A stretch of 64,000 nt of DNA from Magicicada septendecula (GCA_034769895.1 CM068375.1:250521542-250585541), one strand, 5' to 3'; numbered from the stretch's first letter, positions 1 to 13,861 are shown. Numbers and translations: made by a program. Notes: generated by a model from the sequence alone, not told the origin.

Positions 1-2560
1 CAAAAACAATAGGTCTTGAGTACTCTACAAATCAGGGCTGTATGCAAAACATTATTTGATTCTGTTTGAATTTGCGGCTGTTATCGTTTGCCATAGAAAA
101 TAAAACGTAAAAGGTTGCAGGTAAACTACCCCTTCCCCTTAACCGATCTTCACCAAAAACAATAGGTCTTGAGTACTCTACAAATCAGGACTGTATGCAA
201 AACATTATTTGATTCTGTTTGAATTTGCGGCTGTTATCGTTTGCCATATAAAATACCCTTGTTAAAAAAACGTTGCAGGTAAACTACCCCTTTCCCTCAA
301 CCGATCTTCACCAAAAACAATAGGTCTTGAGAAATCTACAATTCAGGGCTGTATGCGAAACATTATTTGATTCTGTTTGAATTTGCGGCTGTTATCGTTT
401 GCCAAAAAAAAAAAAAATTTCCCTTGATAAAAAAAACCGTTGCAGGTAAACTACCCCTTCCCCTCAACCGATCTTCACCAAAAACAATAGGTCGCGAGTA
501 CTCTACAAATCAGGGCTGTATGCAAAAAATTATTTGATTCTGTTTCAATTTGCGGCAGTTGTCGTTTGCCATAGAAAATACGCATGATAAAAAACGTTGC
601 TGGTAAACTACCCCTTCCCCTCAACCGATCTTCACCAAAAACAATAGGTCTTGAGTACTCTACAAATCAGGGCTGTATGCAGAAAATTATTTGATTCTGT
701 TTGAATTTGCGGCTGTTATCGTTTGCCATAGAAAATACCCTTGTTAAAAAAACGTTGTAGGTAAACTACCCCTTTCCCTTAACCGATCTTCACCAAAAAC
801 AAAAGGTATTGAGAACTCTACAATTTAGGGCTGTATGCAAATAATCTTTTCATTCTGTTTGAATTTGCGGCTGTTATCGTTTGCCATAGGAAATACCCTT
901 GTTAAAACATAAAACGTTACAGGTAAACTACCCCTTTCCCTTAACCGATCTTCACCAAAAACAATAGGTCTTGAGAACTCTACAATTCAGGGCTGTATGC
1001 GAAACATTATTTGATTCTGTTTGAATTTGCGGCTGTTATCGTTTGCCAAACAAACAAAATTTCCCTTGCTAAAAAAAAACCGTTGCAGGTAAACTACCCC
1101 TTTCCCTCAACCGATCTTCACCAAAAACAATAGATCGCGAGAACTCTGCAAAACCGGGCTGTATGCAAAAAATTATTTGATTCTGTTTGAATTTGCGGCA
1201 GTTATCGTTTGCCATAGAAAAAAAATCTATAGACAGACAGACAGACACACAGACACACAGACAGACACACAGACACTTTTCGGAAAACGACTTTTTTTCA
1301 TGTTTTGAGTGTAGTAGAATCAGAATCTGCAATAATCTCGAACACGATTTTTTTTGCCATCACCATACTTCCATTCCTTAAGGAATATGGAAGTAAAAGT
1401 CGTTTTCCGAAAAGTGTCTGTGTGCGTGTCTGTAGATTTTTTTTCTATGGCAAACGATAACTGCCGCAAATTCAAACAGAATCAAATAATTTTTTGCATA
1501 CAGCCCTGATTTGTAGAGGACTCGCGACCTTTTGTTTTTGGTGAAGATCGGTTGAGGGGAAGGGGTAGTTTACCTGCAACGGTTTTTTTTATCAAGGGAA
1601 ATTTTTTTTTGGCAAACGATAACAGCCGCAAATTCAAACAGAATCAAATAATGTTTCGCATTCAGCCCTGAATTGTAGAGTTCTCAAGACCTATTGTTTT
1701 TGGTGAAGATCGGTTAAGGGAAAGGGGTAGTTTACCTACAACGTTTTTTTAACAAGGGTATTTTCTATGGCAAACGATAACAGCCGCAAATTCAAACAGA
1801 ATCAAATAATTTTCTGCATACAGCCCTGATTTGTAGAGTACTCAACACCTGTTGTTTTTGGTGAAGATCGGTTGAGGGGAAGGGGTAGTTTACCTGCAAC
1901 GTTTTTTATCAAGCGTATTTTCTATGGCAAACGATAACTGCCGCAAATTCAAACAGAATCAAATAATTTTTTGCATACAGTCCTAATGTGTAGAGTACTC
2001 GCAACCTTTTGTTTTTAGTAAAGATCGGTTGAGGGGAAGGGGTAGTTTACCTGCAACGGTTTTTTTTTATCAAGGGAAATTTTTTTTTGGCAAACGATAA
2101 CAGCCGCAAATTCAAACAGAATCAAATAATGTTTCGCATACAGCCCTGAATTGTAGAGTTCTCAAGACCTATTGTTTTTGGTGAAGATCGGTTAAGGGAA
2201 AGGGGTAGTTTACCTACAACGTTTTTTTAACAAGGGTATTTTCTATGGCAAACGATAACAGCCGCAAATTCAAACAGAATCAAATAATTTTCTGCATACA
2301 GCCCTGATTTGTAGAGTACTCAACACCTATTGTTTTTGGTGAAGATCGGTTGAGGGGAAGGGGTAGTTTACCTGCAACGTTTTTTATCAAGCGTATTTTC
2401 TATGGCAAACGATAACTGCCGCAAATTCAAACAGAATCAAATAATTTTTTGCATACGTCAGTGAATTGTAGAGGACTCAAGGCCTTTAGATTTTGGTGAA
2501 GATCAGTTAAGGGGGAAGGGGTAGTTTACCTGCAACCTTTTACGTTTTAACAAGAGTAAA
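1..2560. repeat. Inverted array of ~158-bp tandem units, 7 per arm
   Basis: Units of 157-167 bp carry the landmarks GGTAAACTACCCC, CCGATCTTCACC and TTTGAATTTGCGGC. In the left arm the GTAAAC landmark recurs at 121, 279, 446, 603, 761, 923 and 1089. The right arm (about 1440-2530) has seven units in the opposite orientation, near 1565, 1729, 1888, 2043, 2207, 2365 and 2525. The window opens inside a further unit, so the left arm may be longer. The centre (about 1213-1440) holds a degenerate CAGA/CACA tract, an inverted repeat around ACTTTTCGGAAAACGACTTT and a non-repeated loop. Related single units lie at 3260-3900, 7590-7930, 36880-37060, 41560-41700 and 42220-42620, so this is a dispersed family that expanded here. 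It has no coding potential; open frames in it are repeat artefacts. Confidence 0.9.
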
Positions 2561-3259
2561 GTACTTGAAAATTCATTTAAACTTTTTCAAACAATGGTAA
2601 TTGTTGAAAATAAAATAATTTTGTTGCCAGGCAATCTGAAAATTTCAGATTTTGTACCACAAAATCTGAAAAGATTATACGATAGTTTATGAAATGGTTA
2701 ATAATACGTCAGTGGAAGGTGTAATGAGAAATTAGCAGAAATGTAAACCTGGGGAATGTTAACTGTTCTGTAGATACAATTTTGTCAGAATGTTTGGAAA
2801 TGATCATCAACATTGAAGAAAAAGTAAGCATATTAAGAAACATATGTAAGTACTTATTATAAAAAAATAATGTTTGTTTTTTGATAAAGTCATTTTGATT
2901 ATAAAATATAAATATTTACAACAAGAAAAGAATTTTCAGTTTTCAAAATTTAAATATATTTTTATAAAACAATGGGTTCTTCATTGAGGTGGGGACCATG
3001 TCACTCACTCCATCTCAAGCCTCCTCTCCCATTTTGCAGAAAAAGAGGACCCTGTCAAGGCTGATACTTTGACGACAGTGACAGGGCTTTCCACCAAATT
3101 CAGCAGAGTGACAGGTAGGCCCAACTCTGATTGGCTCCTCAGATTTCCCCAGCGTTAGTAGGTTCTATGAAAATATTTTATTTCAAAAATGATTTTAATT
3201 ATAAATCTTAGATATGTTTTATAAATCTCATGTTTTATGTTTTAACATGGGTAATTTTT
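2561..3259. other. Intergenic, no feature recognised
   Basis: AT-rich sequence between the inverted array and the next dispersed repeat copy. A less AT-rich patch at 2985-3165 has no open frame or terminal repeat that I can assign. Confidence 0.5.
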
Positions 3260-4181
3260 TATATGACGAACCATAACTGCCGTAAATTCAAACAGAATCA
3301 AATAATTTTTTACATATGTGCCTGAGCTATAGAGAACTCAATGTCTGTTGATTTTGGTGAAGATCGGTTACGGGGAAAGGGCAGTTTACCTGAAACATTT
3401 TTTGTTGTAACATGAGTAAAGTACTTAATTTTGATAAAGTATCCTGATAAGATCTTAATAATCCACTGTAGAAACGTAGATGAATATCTATAAATGAAGA
3501 GGCTAGTTGAACGGGCTGGGGGTAATTTTCTATAAATCAAAATTATAGTTGAAGGGGGAGGGGATAATATTTTTTATATGTGTACTACGTTATTGGCAAG
3601 AAAGAAGTATTTTTTTGTTAAAATTCCTTCCCTGGCTGTTTGGCTGAAAATGATTTTAGATATAAATCTTAGAATATGGAAGTCATGTATGGTTCTCCAT
3701 ACCGATATTTCTTTGGCGAACGATAACTGCCGCACATTCAAACAGAATCAAATATTGTTTTGCATACATCTCTGAATTGTAGAAGACTCAAAGGCTATTG
3801 ATTTTGGTGAAGATCGGTTAAGAGAAAGGGGTAGTTTACCAGCAACGTTTTATGTTTTAACAAGAGTAAAGTACTTAATTTTGATAAATAAAGTATCCTG
3901 ATAAGAAGACATAATAATCCACTGTAGAAACGTAGATGAAATATTTATAAATGAAGAGGCTAGTTGAACGGGGCGGGGATAATTTTCTATAAATGAAAAT
4001 TATAGTTAAAGGGGGAGGGGAAATTTTTCATGTGTACTACGTTATCGCCCACAAAGAAGTAGTTTGTTGTTAAAATTCCTTCCCAGGCTGTTTGGCCGTA
4101 GTCCAATGTTTTCTGCAAAACCAGACATTTCGGCAGTGCCATCGACTGCCATCATCAGTCGAATGCGATAACGTGAGGTGG
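3260..4181 (+). repeat. Dispersed repeat family, two adjacent copies
   Basis: Two copies of the 158-bp unit (about 3260-3420 and 3712-3870) are each followed by a common flank containing AGTACTTAATTTTGATAAA, CCACTGTAGAAACGTAGATG and GGGGATAATTTT. A terminal block at 3680-3710 contains a short hairpin, GTATGG-TTCT-CCATAC. At 4100-4165 the reverse strand has a CTGATGA...GAAA segment also seen at 8160-8215, 41260 and 41925. The copy is cut at 4182 by the pogo-like element and resumes at 7181. Confidence 0.75.
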
Positions 4182-4183
4182 TA

Positions 4184-7178
4184 GGGGAGGACGGGGTAAT
4201 TCCACGCACCTAAGAGTTTTATTTTTTTGTGCTATAGCTGTTCACTAAAAGTCATAATAAAAACATATAAACAAGAGAACAACATATAAATAGTTAATAA
4301 AAAATTACGTTTTAATATTTTCACCAGTGATTAAAAGTTTATTACAAATTTATAAAATTGCTGCAATGCGTGGTATTTCCTTCCCCTAGTGGGTAATGAT
4401 ACGCATGGCATGGGGTAATAATACGCACGTTAGAAGAACTCAAAACATAGCTTTATTGATAAAAAAATATGTACTTTACATAATAAATTGACATTTTTCT
4501 ACATATTTGGTAATATATCATGTATTTACATTTAGGCCTAAGGTTTAAAGTAAATCTACATTTAAAAAATTCATTATTTATAAAGGATAAAAATATGCAT
4601 AGTATTTACTTATCAGCACAGAGCCTATCATAAATTCTACATGAAATCTAGGTTAAAAATTGTCTTGTTCAAATTAATTATCAAGTTTTATGAATTTTAT
4701 GGTTTAGACAAAAGGTGAATCAAAGAAACAATAAATATAAACAAAAAAAGAAAAAATTAACAAAAATGAAACTAACACATGAACCAAACATAGCATGTCA
4801 TATAAAAGAAACTGACAAACAATGACATCAAATTGTCTATTTATTCAATTATGTCTTATTAGACATCCTTTCTTTGCGTAAACAGTGGTCGCAGGTGTAA
4901 TTTTCAGCTGTATCCCAGCCACTGCAATCTTCATGTGACCATAAGCTGCACACAACACATCTAAATCACATTTCTCCATCCCGGCCGAACTCCCCACATA
5001 CAAGACACACATCTTCAACACGTTCTGGGTTAATATCGTCTAGCTCATCGTCGTCACACAAATCTTTAACGTCCAAAACTTCAGAGCATTCACTGTTGTC
5101 ACTGTTCTCATAAACTCGCCTTTTTCTCTGTTTACATTTACCTGTATTTGTGAGAAACAATTTTTTAATGACACAAGTCTTTTTTGGCATCTTTTTCCCT
5201 AATTTATTCAAGGTTGAAATCCTACTTTCTTTTTTTATTTTGGCAGCGATGAGTTTATCTTTTTCAGGTGTAGCTGTTAAAATTGTACTGCATTGTTTTC
5301 GGTTACTAACTTTCATTCTTTTAGGCTGAGGCTTAGGTAAAGGAGAAATATCAGTCACTTTAACTGGTTTTGTGCAGTTTTCTTGGACACGTAATGGCAC
5401 ATTGCTTGTTGATGAACCAGCAATCTGATCATTCTCCCGTATTAATTTCCTATGTTGATGGGAATCAAATTTGTTGCTGTTCTCCGCTTGATCCATTTCT
5501 AATTCTTCTAGTTCAATGGGCAGAAATTGCTTTGCTGGTGCAAAATCTTGTTCACCAAACTTATCTGGGTTGTAGGGCTGTATACCCGCAGCCCTAAACC
5601 CTGAAATTGCATTATCTAGTGTTGCTACCTTTTTGAATGCCCCATTCAACAGCTCGGCTAAATCATAGGGTGTAATCCTCTCCATTACATGTGCTCTCAA
5701 GTAGAGTTCACACTCTGTTAAACGCAGCTTTTAACGGTCCAAAAAATGTCAAGTCCAAGGGCTGCAATCGATGGAAAGTATGCGGCGGTATGGTTACCAT
5801 GACAATGCCATGTTTTCGACAATACTCAAAGATTTCTATCGAGCTGCTATGGCTGCTATGGTTATCCAAAATTAATAAGATCGGATCTTGTGAGCTAGGC
5901 TTTGTGTAGTTAGCTAAGTGCTTGAGCCATTCGAGGAAAAGTTCCTCGTTGCTCCACCCATTCTTGGAACAACCATAAACAGCACCAATTGGATCTCCTT
6001 TTTTTAACTGATCTGACATTCTCTGTCAAGGGTAGATCACCATCGGAGGGGTATAGTGACCAACAGCACTAAAAGCGCATATTATTGTAATATTTTTTCC
6101 ACGCTCCCACGAAACCGTAGCTCCAATCTGTTTAACTCCTTTTGGTCCTAAAATCGTGCCTGGCTTGTGTACCGTTGTGATACCCGCTTCATCTACATTA
6201 TAAATGCGATTTTCTGTAAAGTTATATTTTTTGAGAAGGGAATTCAGATTTTCAAAGTATTTTTTAACGTCCTCCTCATTAAAAGCTGTTATTCGGTTTA
6301 TGCTAGTTGGTTCCGGTTCTCGCAGACTAATTCCCTGATGTCTCTTCTTAAACGAAGTTAGCCAATCCCTACCAGCCATTTTAGCTTCATTATCGAAATT
6401 GTGAACTACACCATTGGTATCTGCGTACTCAAAAGCTAGTCTTCTAACCTGGCGCCCATTCAACCCATGGAAAAGTAAAGCTAATTTTATTATATGGTCT
6501 GCCAACTCTTTTTCTTGCACTTCATTGAAAACTGTCTTTCTTCCGAGTCTCGGGGGTCCACCTGCCCACTCTTAACTTTTGTTCTCAGGGTAGCTTCATG
6601 GATTCCAAATGCTCGACTGACTTCTCTAATTTTCCTTCCTGATTTTATCGCAGCTATCGCCTGCTTTAGTGTTTCTTCTGTCCATTTTCCTTTTTCGGTT
6701 TGTCTTTCATATTTTCGTGGCATCTACAAAAAAAAAGAGTTTCTAGTAATATTGTAGGCCTATAGACAACTTTAAATTAAAAGAATTTTACAACAAACAA
6801 CGCGAAGGGGAATACCACGCATAGTAGGGTAATAGTAACACATCGTTAAAACTACTTGCTGAAATCTAACGAAAACTATGTCACATTATTGGTCAGTACC
6901 TCACTAGTCACAATAGACAAAATAAGTATAATTATTACTGATAATAGCATAACGTACCTTTAAAGAAGACAGTAGAAAAGTTACATCAAAAACAGAGAAT
7001 AAACAATAATGCACGCACTGACCACAAACAACTATCAGAATGGTTGCCGTTGACGTAGTTCCACAGAAGTCCGTAAGAGGAATGCAGCAGCACCTGTCAG
7101 TGACATCTCTGGCTTATTTTGACGACGCAACAGAACTGCGTGCCATTACCCACAGCGTGGAATTACCCCTCCCTCCCC
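4184..7178 (-). mobile_element. Pogo-like (Tc1/mariner superfamily) DNA transposon 1
   Basis: A 3.0-kb element flanked by TA on both sides (4182-4183 and 7179-7180). Its termini are inverted repeats: GGGGAGGACGGGGTAATTCC at the left against GGGGAGGGAGGGGTAATTCC at the right, and the match continues into CACGC. Subterminal copies of a GGGTAATnnTrCGCA motif lie at about 4193, 4391 and 4412, with a related GGGGAATACCACGC at 6807, which look like transposase-binding sites. It carries one transposase gene on the minus strand. It sits inside a copy of the dispersed repeat; the uninterrupted counterpart at about 41217-41225 has a single TA at this point, which supports the boundaries. The transposase frame is broken, so this copy is probably not autonomous. 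Confidence 0.92.
4849..6723 (-). pseudogene. Pogo/jerky-like transposase with C-terminal PHD-like finger, broken
   Basis: Read on the minus strand: an N-terminal psq/CENP-B-type helix-turn-helix (6723-6490, starting MPRKYERQTEKGKWTEE, with GRKIREVSRAFGI), then a DDE_1 catalytic core with first Asp in YNVDEAGITT, second in LLILDNHSSH and third in LQPLDLTFFGPLK (36 residues between the last two). A basic, low-complexity C-terminal part follows (5700-4966), ending CLVCGEFGRDGEM before a TGA. Beyond that stop the same frame continues to TAA at 4849 with CVVC, SHEDC and CDHC, completing a PHD-like zinc finger. Breaks are a frame change near 6500, an in-frame stop near 6023, a frame change near 5700 and the TGA near 4966. 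The element at 47638-50468 has the same domain order. Confidence 0.88.
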
Positions 7179-7180
7179 TA

Positions 7181-8385
<1,205 letters not shown>

Positions 8386-10355
8386 CTCAGCACATATAAA
8401 TTTATTAGATCAGTATATTTTTTTAAATCCTTTAGAGCTATACTGTATTTTCGTGACAATAACGTATTCGTAAAGTTTCATTAAGTTAACTTTAATGTTT
8501 TTGTGATAACCCTTGCGCTCTTAAAAAATTTCAGATAATCAGGAAAACTAAACTGTGTATTTAAAAGTGGCTTACCTTAGTACACTCCAAGCTGATAACG
8601 AAAAACGTTATCATATTCTTCTTACTATTTCCTTTTTAATAAAGAGAAAGTTTTGAAGATATTGGCATCACGAGTTTAATAAGAGAAAATATCAATCAAA
8701 AACAATGTTCATAGACTCTTTGGGATCGCAGCCCTCCTTTGTTTATAAAAGCTGTTAAATTTAATAACTGGGATCATTAATCATTAATGCATTATATTCT
8801 GTTATGTTTCGTTCAGTTTTTAATTCAATAATGAAAAGAACATTCCTCAAACTCTTTGGCAAAAACAAATTGTCTTTGACATGTTTAGGCTCACTGAAGT
8901 GTAGAAAGTTGTTATGTAAAAGTAAAGTATTGCTATTTTAGACCATTCAAAAGACAATTATTGACCACCGATTCAAGTTTCATGAACTCTTTAATAAACA
9001 ATAAAACATTATACAATAAAAATTAAAGTAGTAATTTTTTTTATAATTTTAAAGTAGTTTTTCCTATAATCTGTATGTCTGGATACACTTGGTTTCTGTT
9101 ATACTGACTATTTTTAGTATACAAACATAAAACCACAAATAAATTGAACACATCTGCAGTAGGATCAAAATCATGAAAATTAATTTTTTTGCTACAGATT
9201 TGTGTTATTTTTTGTGCACACGAAACTATGAATGACAGGTTTCATAATTCTAGACAAACACGACACAGTAATTACTCGCAAAAACAGGTATTTAATGTGT
9301 CACTAATTTAATTTTACTTAAATTATATTAATTACATTTTTGTTAATATTATATTACATTTTTCTAAAACTAATAAGGTCTTGACAAAAAACAATTTTAT
9401 GCCTATAACATCACATTTACTTTTTATACAAGTATTTCTATAGTGATGCTCTATATTCTTCAAATCTCTAAAGAAAGAGTTCCTCAACATTTTCCTTTCT
9501 TATCAATGTCATTATTTTGTCAGTCAGTTGGCTGGTTATAAGGATTATTGGTTTGACAGAAAAAAATTTGTTTTTGAACTAAAGTGAATTATAACTTTAT
9601 TATGTTCCTTACGTTTGTTTGATCAAAAAGAAGCCGTCTGTACAATAAAAAAAATAATTTAAAGTTTACTTTAAAATTTAAAATTTACTATTTTTTCTGC
9701 CACTACTTTGTGTACAATGCAAAAATGAGCCGGTAATTTCTTATTTCTGTTATTAGCAGGTTTCCAAGCTGAATGATATTTGAAATTTACTGTGCTGTCA
9801 ATATGGTCAGGTTTATTCAACGCAGAATGTTGTAGCGCAAGACCAAGGTTTCATTTCAGTGACTTAAATGAAATTTAAACCATTGCCAAACTGAAACAAA
9901 TTATTCTACTATACATTAATAGTAGTACAGCTTCAGTTTTGCCAGTGCATTGTTATGAAAGACAGTGTCTTCGTCATTGCTTAATTGTTCAAATCAGTTT
10001 GATCATTTACATGGGCTGATTGTATATTATATTTATCCTCTGCGATCTCTTTTCCTTGTTTTTATAACTTGTTACTCGTGTCTAGCATCTAGGGATTCTT
10101 GATGAACAAATTGTCCACTCCAGTGGTCAAGAAGTTAAAGTAGGGGTGAGGAAATTGTACTTAGAGTTTATACTTAGGTTTTATCAATACCACGGTGCAT
10201 AGTATAATGATGTACGTAGCGGAAAACGGTCACACAAAAAATATAAAGATAAATAACAGCAACAGAAATGGACTATTGGAGGTAGAGCTGTAGACTCTCA
10301 AGAATAGGCAGGAATAATTTTTCAATAACGAAACAAGAACGAGAATAAAGTAATA
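8386..10355. other. AT-rich intergenic DNA, no gene seen
   Basis: Nearly 2 kb of AT-rich sequence without a long open frame, terminal repeats or recognisable exons. Poly-A/T runs are frequent. Nothing further can be supported. Confidence 0.6.
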
Positions 10356-10755
10356 TAGTGTTCCAATTGTCCCAAATGCACCAAAGTATTCCAATTGCCC
10401 TAAAGTGTGTCAATTGTCCCAAAGTGACCCAATTGTCCCAATTTCCCTAAAGTATCCCAATTGCCTCAAAGTGAACCAATTGTCACAATATCCCCACATT
10501 GTCCTAATTGCCTTAAAGTTTCCATATCCCCCGAAAGATCCCAATTGCCCCGAAGTGTCACAATTCTCCCAAAGTGTCACAATTGCCCCCAAAGTGTCCT
10601 AATTGCCCCAAAGTATCCCAATTGTCCCAATTGCCCCAAAGTATCCCAATTGCCTCAAAGTGACCCAATTTTCACAATTTCCCCAAAGTCTCCTAATTGC
10701 CTTAAAGTTTCCATATTCCCCCAAGATCCCAATTGCCCCAAAGTGTCGCAACTGA
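10356..10755. repeat. Degenerate ~18-bp minisatellite with higher-order repeat
   Basis: Variants of CCCAATTGCCCCAAAGTG recur about twenty times. Two longer blocks (about 10456-10570 and 10636-10750) match each other in the order of variant units, including CCTTAAAGTTTCCATA, so a higher-order unit of about 180 bp was duplicated. Open frames on both strands are repeat artefacts. Confidence 0.9.
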
Positions 10756-10799
10756 CACTTAAATTAACAACATCAGGCAACAGTAGGAACACCTGAGAA

Positions 10800-11050
10800 A
10801 CCAATAAAATTGACCGCAGTTATACTGAAGAGGAAAGACTGATATGGTACGGACAATTAAGAAGACAATAGATGGTTAGCAGGTGTTACGAACAGGAATA
10901 CTTTGGGAAGAAGAAGAAGAGTGAGGCCTCAAGAATCATGGAAAGATGAAGTAAGACGATGAAAATATAACATTTTAGAGACAGGGAATGGGAAAATGGA
11001 GACTACAGCTAAAATGAGTTTTTACATATACAAGCAAGCTTAAGTTTAAT
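10800..11050 (+). mobile_element. LINE 3'-end relic
   Basis: In one frame the plus strand reads EERLIWYGQLRRQ and is followed by a run of AAG triplets at about 10909-10921. This resembles the extreme C-terminus (pattern WxGHxxRM) of reverse-transcriptase polyproteins of RTE/Jockey-type LINEs. Related tails occur at 22937-23600, 40312-40600 and 63537-63760. No other domain remains. Confidence 0.45.
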
Positions 11051-11765
11051 TCACAAGTGTAAGGAACACAGCTGAAGCTACTTTAAACCTGTGTGTATTT
11101 TAGTAGAAAGATTCTTAGAAAAAATAAATTATTGTATTCAACTTTTGTTGTTTCAGAGAAGGTCAGTAGGGATTACTGTATAAACAATAAGGAAAGTGAA
11201 TAGTGGTTGGATGTTGGTTGTACAGCTACATCAAAAACAAAGTATAGAAGCAATCGTAAATAAATGCGATAGTCATGCAAGGGTAAAAAAATAAATAAAC
11301 AGGGATATCCACTTTCACCATATCTATTTATTATGTTAATTGAAAGGAATATAAGGCCACAAAAAATGGACAGAAGGAATATAACATTAACGGAATTAGA
11401 ACACGTACATGTCACTGTAATACTAAATGTTTCAAAAAAGAAATGTGTATCATGCCGAGAGTTCTGAGCAAAAAATTACATTCAAAAGCAATGGAAATAA
11501 AGGGAAATGTCAAGAAGATTAAACTGATATTGTACGTAAAGGTTTTGGGGGGGGGTTGAGTCCGGTCCGAATTGGGCCGGACTCGAGCAAGCACCCTTCA
11601 GTCAGATGGTATGGGAATTGTGGGGAGTCGTACACCATTGCAGACCGGCCGTTGAAAAGGTGGAGGCACGTAGATGGGAGAGTAGTGCATGTTTGGGTTT
11701 ACTGTGTGCATCATGTAGTTGGTAGCCAGGTGTGAGAGGGAAGAGGCAGGTGGAGGCTCCCTTCA
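11051..11765. other. Intergenic, no gene seen
   Basis: No supported gene. A G-run at 11547-11556 is followed by GC-richer sequence leading into the 3' region of the LINE at 11766-13050. Confidence 0.5.
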
Positions 11766-13050
11766 TGGGTGTTTGTTTATTTATTTATTTGTTTATTGTT
11801 CTGTTGCAGAGCAGCCAAGACTGGTGGGTGGCGACAGGGTGGCGTCAAGGTAGGCGGATGATACGTAATAGTGGATTAAAGAGCCGGGAAGTGGGTGACA
11901 GGATATTTTATTGTTGTGTGTTCAAGAAGGTCGACCGATGATAGAGTTTAGATAAAGTTAGATTATTTATAGGTTTTTGACCTGCTAGTGAGTTTCAAGT
12001 CTCTGACGCTGGGAATTAGTAGAAAAGCGTAATAGATAGATAGTTAAAGAGTGGCTAATTGTGTCTATTTCTCAGATGCAGTCGGCGGGGAAATCTTGGA
12101 GGAGGACCATCGGCTATTTGCAAGGAGACGATTTATTAAGAAGGAAGGTCTGCTGGTGTTGCGGGTAGTTCTGTTGATTGATGGGACTATTGATTGCAGG
12201 GAAGTGCGTCGCGAGGCCGTTTGGGAGTATTTCCAGTTGAGTTTGGTTAGAAAGGTGTCCAGGTGAGGGAACAGGGTATTTAACGCATACAGAGCTACGT
12301 TGGAAGTCTTTGTTCGGCATAGTCTGCGGTAGATGAGTCGTAAAGCTCGTCGTTCTGTGATACGGTGGGGATCTAGGAAGCCAGAGGGGCAGCGGTAAGG
12401 AGAACTGGATGGGCGTATGTGATGATCGGACAAATACATGTAGTGTAAATTCGGCTTAGTAATTCGCTGTAGCAGTGGTTATGTCTACTTAGAGTTCTGA
12501 GAGATCGGAGTCGGGCACGGGCTAGGGTCGTGGTACTTTTGATATGACGCCGCCAGGAAAATTTGGAGTCAAGCGTGACGCCCAGATATTTGCATTCACG
12601 CTTCGGTCGTATTGTTGACGGGCCGACGCGGACTGGGGAAGTGAAGAAATGATTCATGTTACGTCCGATTGAATTGAATACACGAATTTGGGTCTTGTCC
12701 GCGTTTACAGAGATGCGCCAAGTGTTACAGTAGTCAAAGAATGGTTTTAGGACTAACTGTAATTTAGATAGGGCGTGGCAATGTACTCCAGCGGAGACCC
12801 AGTAGGTGGTATCGTCAGCATACTGGGCGAGACCCGCTGAGGGATAAGTCAAAGACGGCGGAGGGGGAGAAGTGTCTTTGGTGAAGATAATGTATAGTAA
12901 CGGGATAATGGCGGAGCCCTGAGGGACACCGGCATTAAGATGGAAGGGTGCCGAGAGATGCTGGCGGACTCGGACTTGTGCGGTGCGTCCATCCAGGAAC
13001 TGGGAGAGCCATTTGATTGCAGGGGGGAAGCAACATCCCATGCGTAAAGC
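11766..13050 (-). mobile_element. Jockey-like LINE, 5'-truncated
   Basis: A minus-strand non-LTR retrotransposon. The body is the C-terminal part of a reverse-transcriptase ORF, followed by about 270 bp that may be 3' UTR and, at 11770-11797, a tract that reads on the minus strand as a TAAA/CAAA-type tail. Upstream of 13050 no RT-like sequence is visible, consistent with 5' truncation. The body is more GC-rich than its flanks. Confidence 0.85.
12065..13041 (-). pseudogene. LINE reverse transcriptase fragment
   Basis: Covers reverse-transcriptase motifs from the segment before the GVPQGS box (AGVPQGSAIIPLLYIIFTKD) through YADDT, the thumb motif CKYLGVTLDSKFSWRRHI and the typical Jockey C-terminus (ITERRALRLIYRRL). 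Two overlapping frames meet near 12400, implying at least one frame change. The endonuclease and ORF1 are absent. The order of motifs and the YLGVTLD signature place it with Jockey-type elements; the exact clade is not decided. Confidence 0.88.
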
Positions 13051-13520
13051 TCATTCTTACTTCTGTTTATTATCATACAGTAGCGGGGTGTGTACCTAAG
13101 CAGTCGATCTCTAAACACTCGTGATCTCCCTACAAAAAATTTCAGTAACGGTGAAGAAATTAAGTTTCTTAAAAGTAAATTCTATAATAAATATAAAGCG
13201 TTAGTCCAGCTTGTACGCGTAACAGTCATGTTCGGTTTCTCAAGAATTAATCTAGTATACAAACATTCTAAAAATTTATGTTTTAAAATTAAAAAAGTAG
13301 AAATTTTAAAGCAGTGACTTATTTGCGCGAGAATACGACAATAATTTTAAGGTTAGGTACAACATTTGATGATTTAAACATTAGTGTTGTGACTGCGCGT
13401 TAAACAACCCGTCAAAGCATTGTACACACATTACTTTGTTGACGGATTCTCTGAAAAGAGGCATGGATATTGGACTCTCTTCCACTCAACACGTTGAAAA
13501 CGTATGCAAAATGTCGCCTT
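13051..13520. other. Spacer before the long-TIR element
   Basis: Intergenic DNA with no supported feature. It abuts the inverted terminus that begins at 13521. Confidence 0.5.
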
Positions 13521-13861
13521 CACTTATAGTCCAGTCAATCGGTGTTCAAAACTGCCGTTTTCGTAACAAAATTGCGGAAGTTTTTTCTCGACGGTTCTAT
13601 ATGTTTTTTGGGGTGCTGAATCCGAATTTCAAGTTTGCTGCCTTGTAGGAGGTCGGCTTCACAACGAAAAACGCAAAAAACCTCAAATTTTTCGCACTTT
13701 TTTCAGTTTTTCGCTTATATCTCGAAAACTATGCGTTTTTCGAAGATGATCACTCTACACAAAATTAAAGTAGACAAAATTTCCTACAAAATGCACTAGT
13801 CAACTTTGATTTTCTGCAGAGCGGTATTGGCGCTAGAGCGCGCTGAAAAACAGCGATTTTT
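13521..13861 (+). repeat. Left terminal inverted repeat, 341 bp
   Basis: Matches the reverse complement of 17774-18104 over its whole length with scattered substitutions and small indels; shared blocks include GACAAAATTTCCTA, GCGCTAGAGCGCGCTGAAAA and AGTTTTTCGCTTAT. The open frame at 13436-13648 is a shadow. Confidence 0.92.

Noticed and set aside
1-2560. CRISPR array, suggested by regular spacing of repeats
   Set aside because: The whole ~158-bp unit is conserved with no unique spacers, the array is inverted, and the setting is eukaryotic.
10405-10796. Open frames on both strands in the minisatellite
   Set aside because: The peptides only repeat the 18-bp unit; they do not resemble a repeat protein and lack a gene context.
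11732-12266. Plus-strand frames opposite the LINE at 11766-13050
   Set aside because: They are antisense shadows of the reverse transcriptase or its 3' region, without splice sites or motifs.
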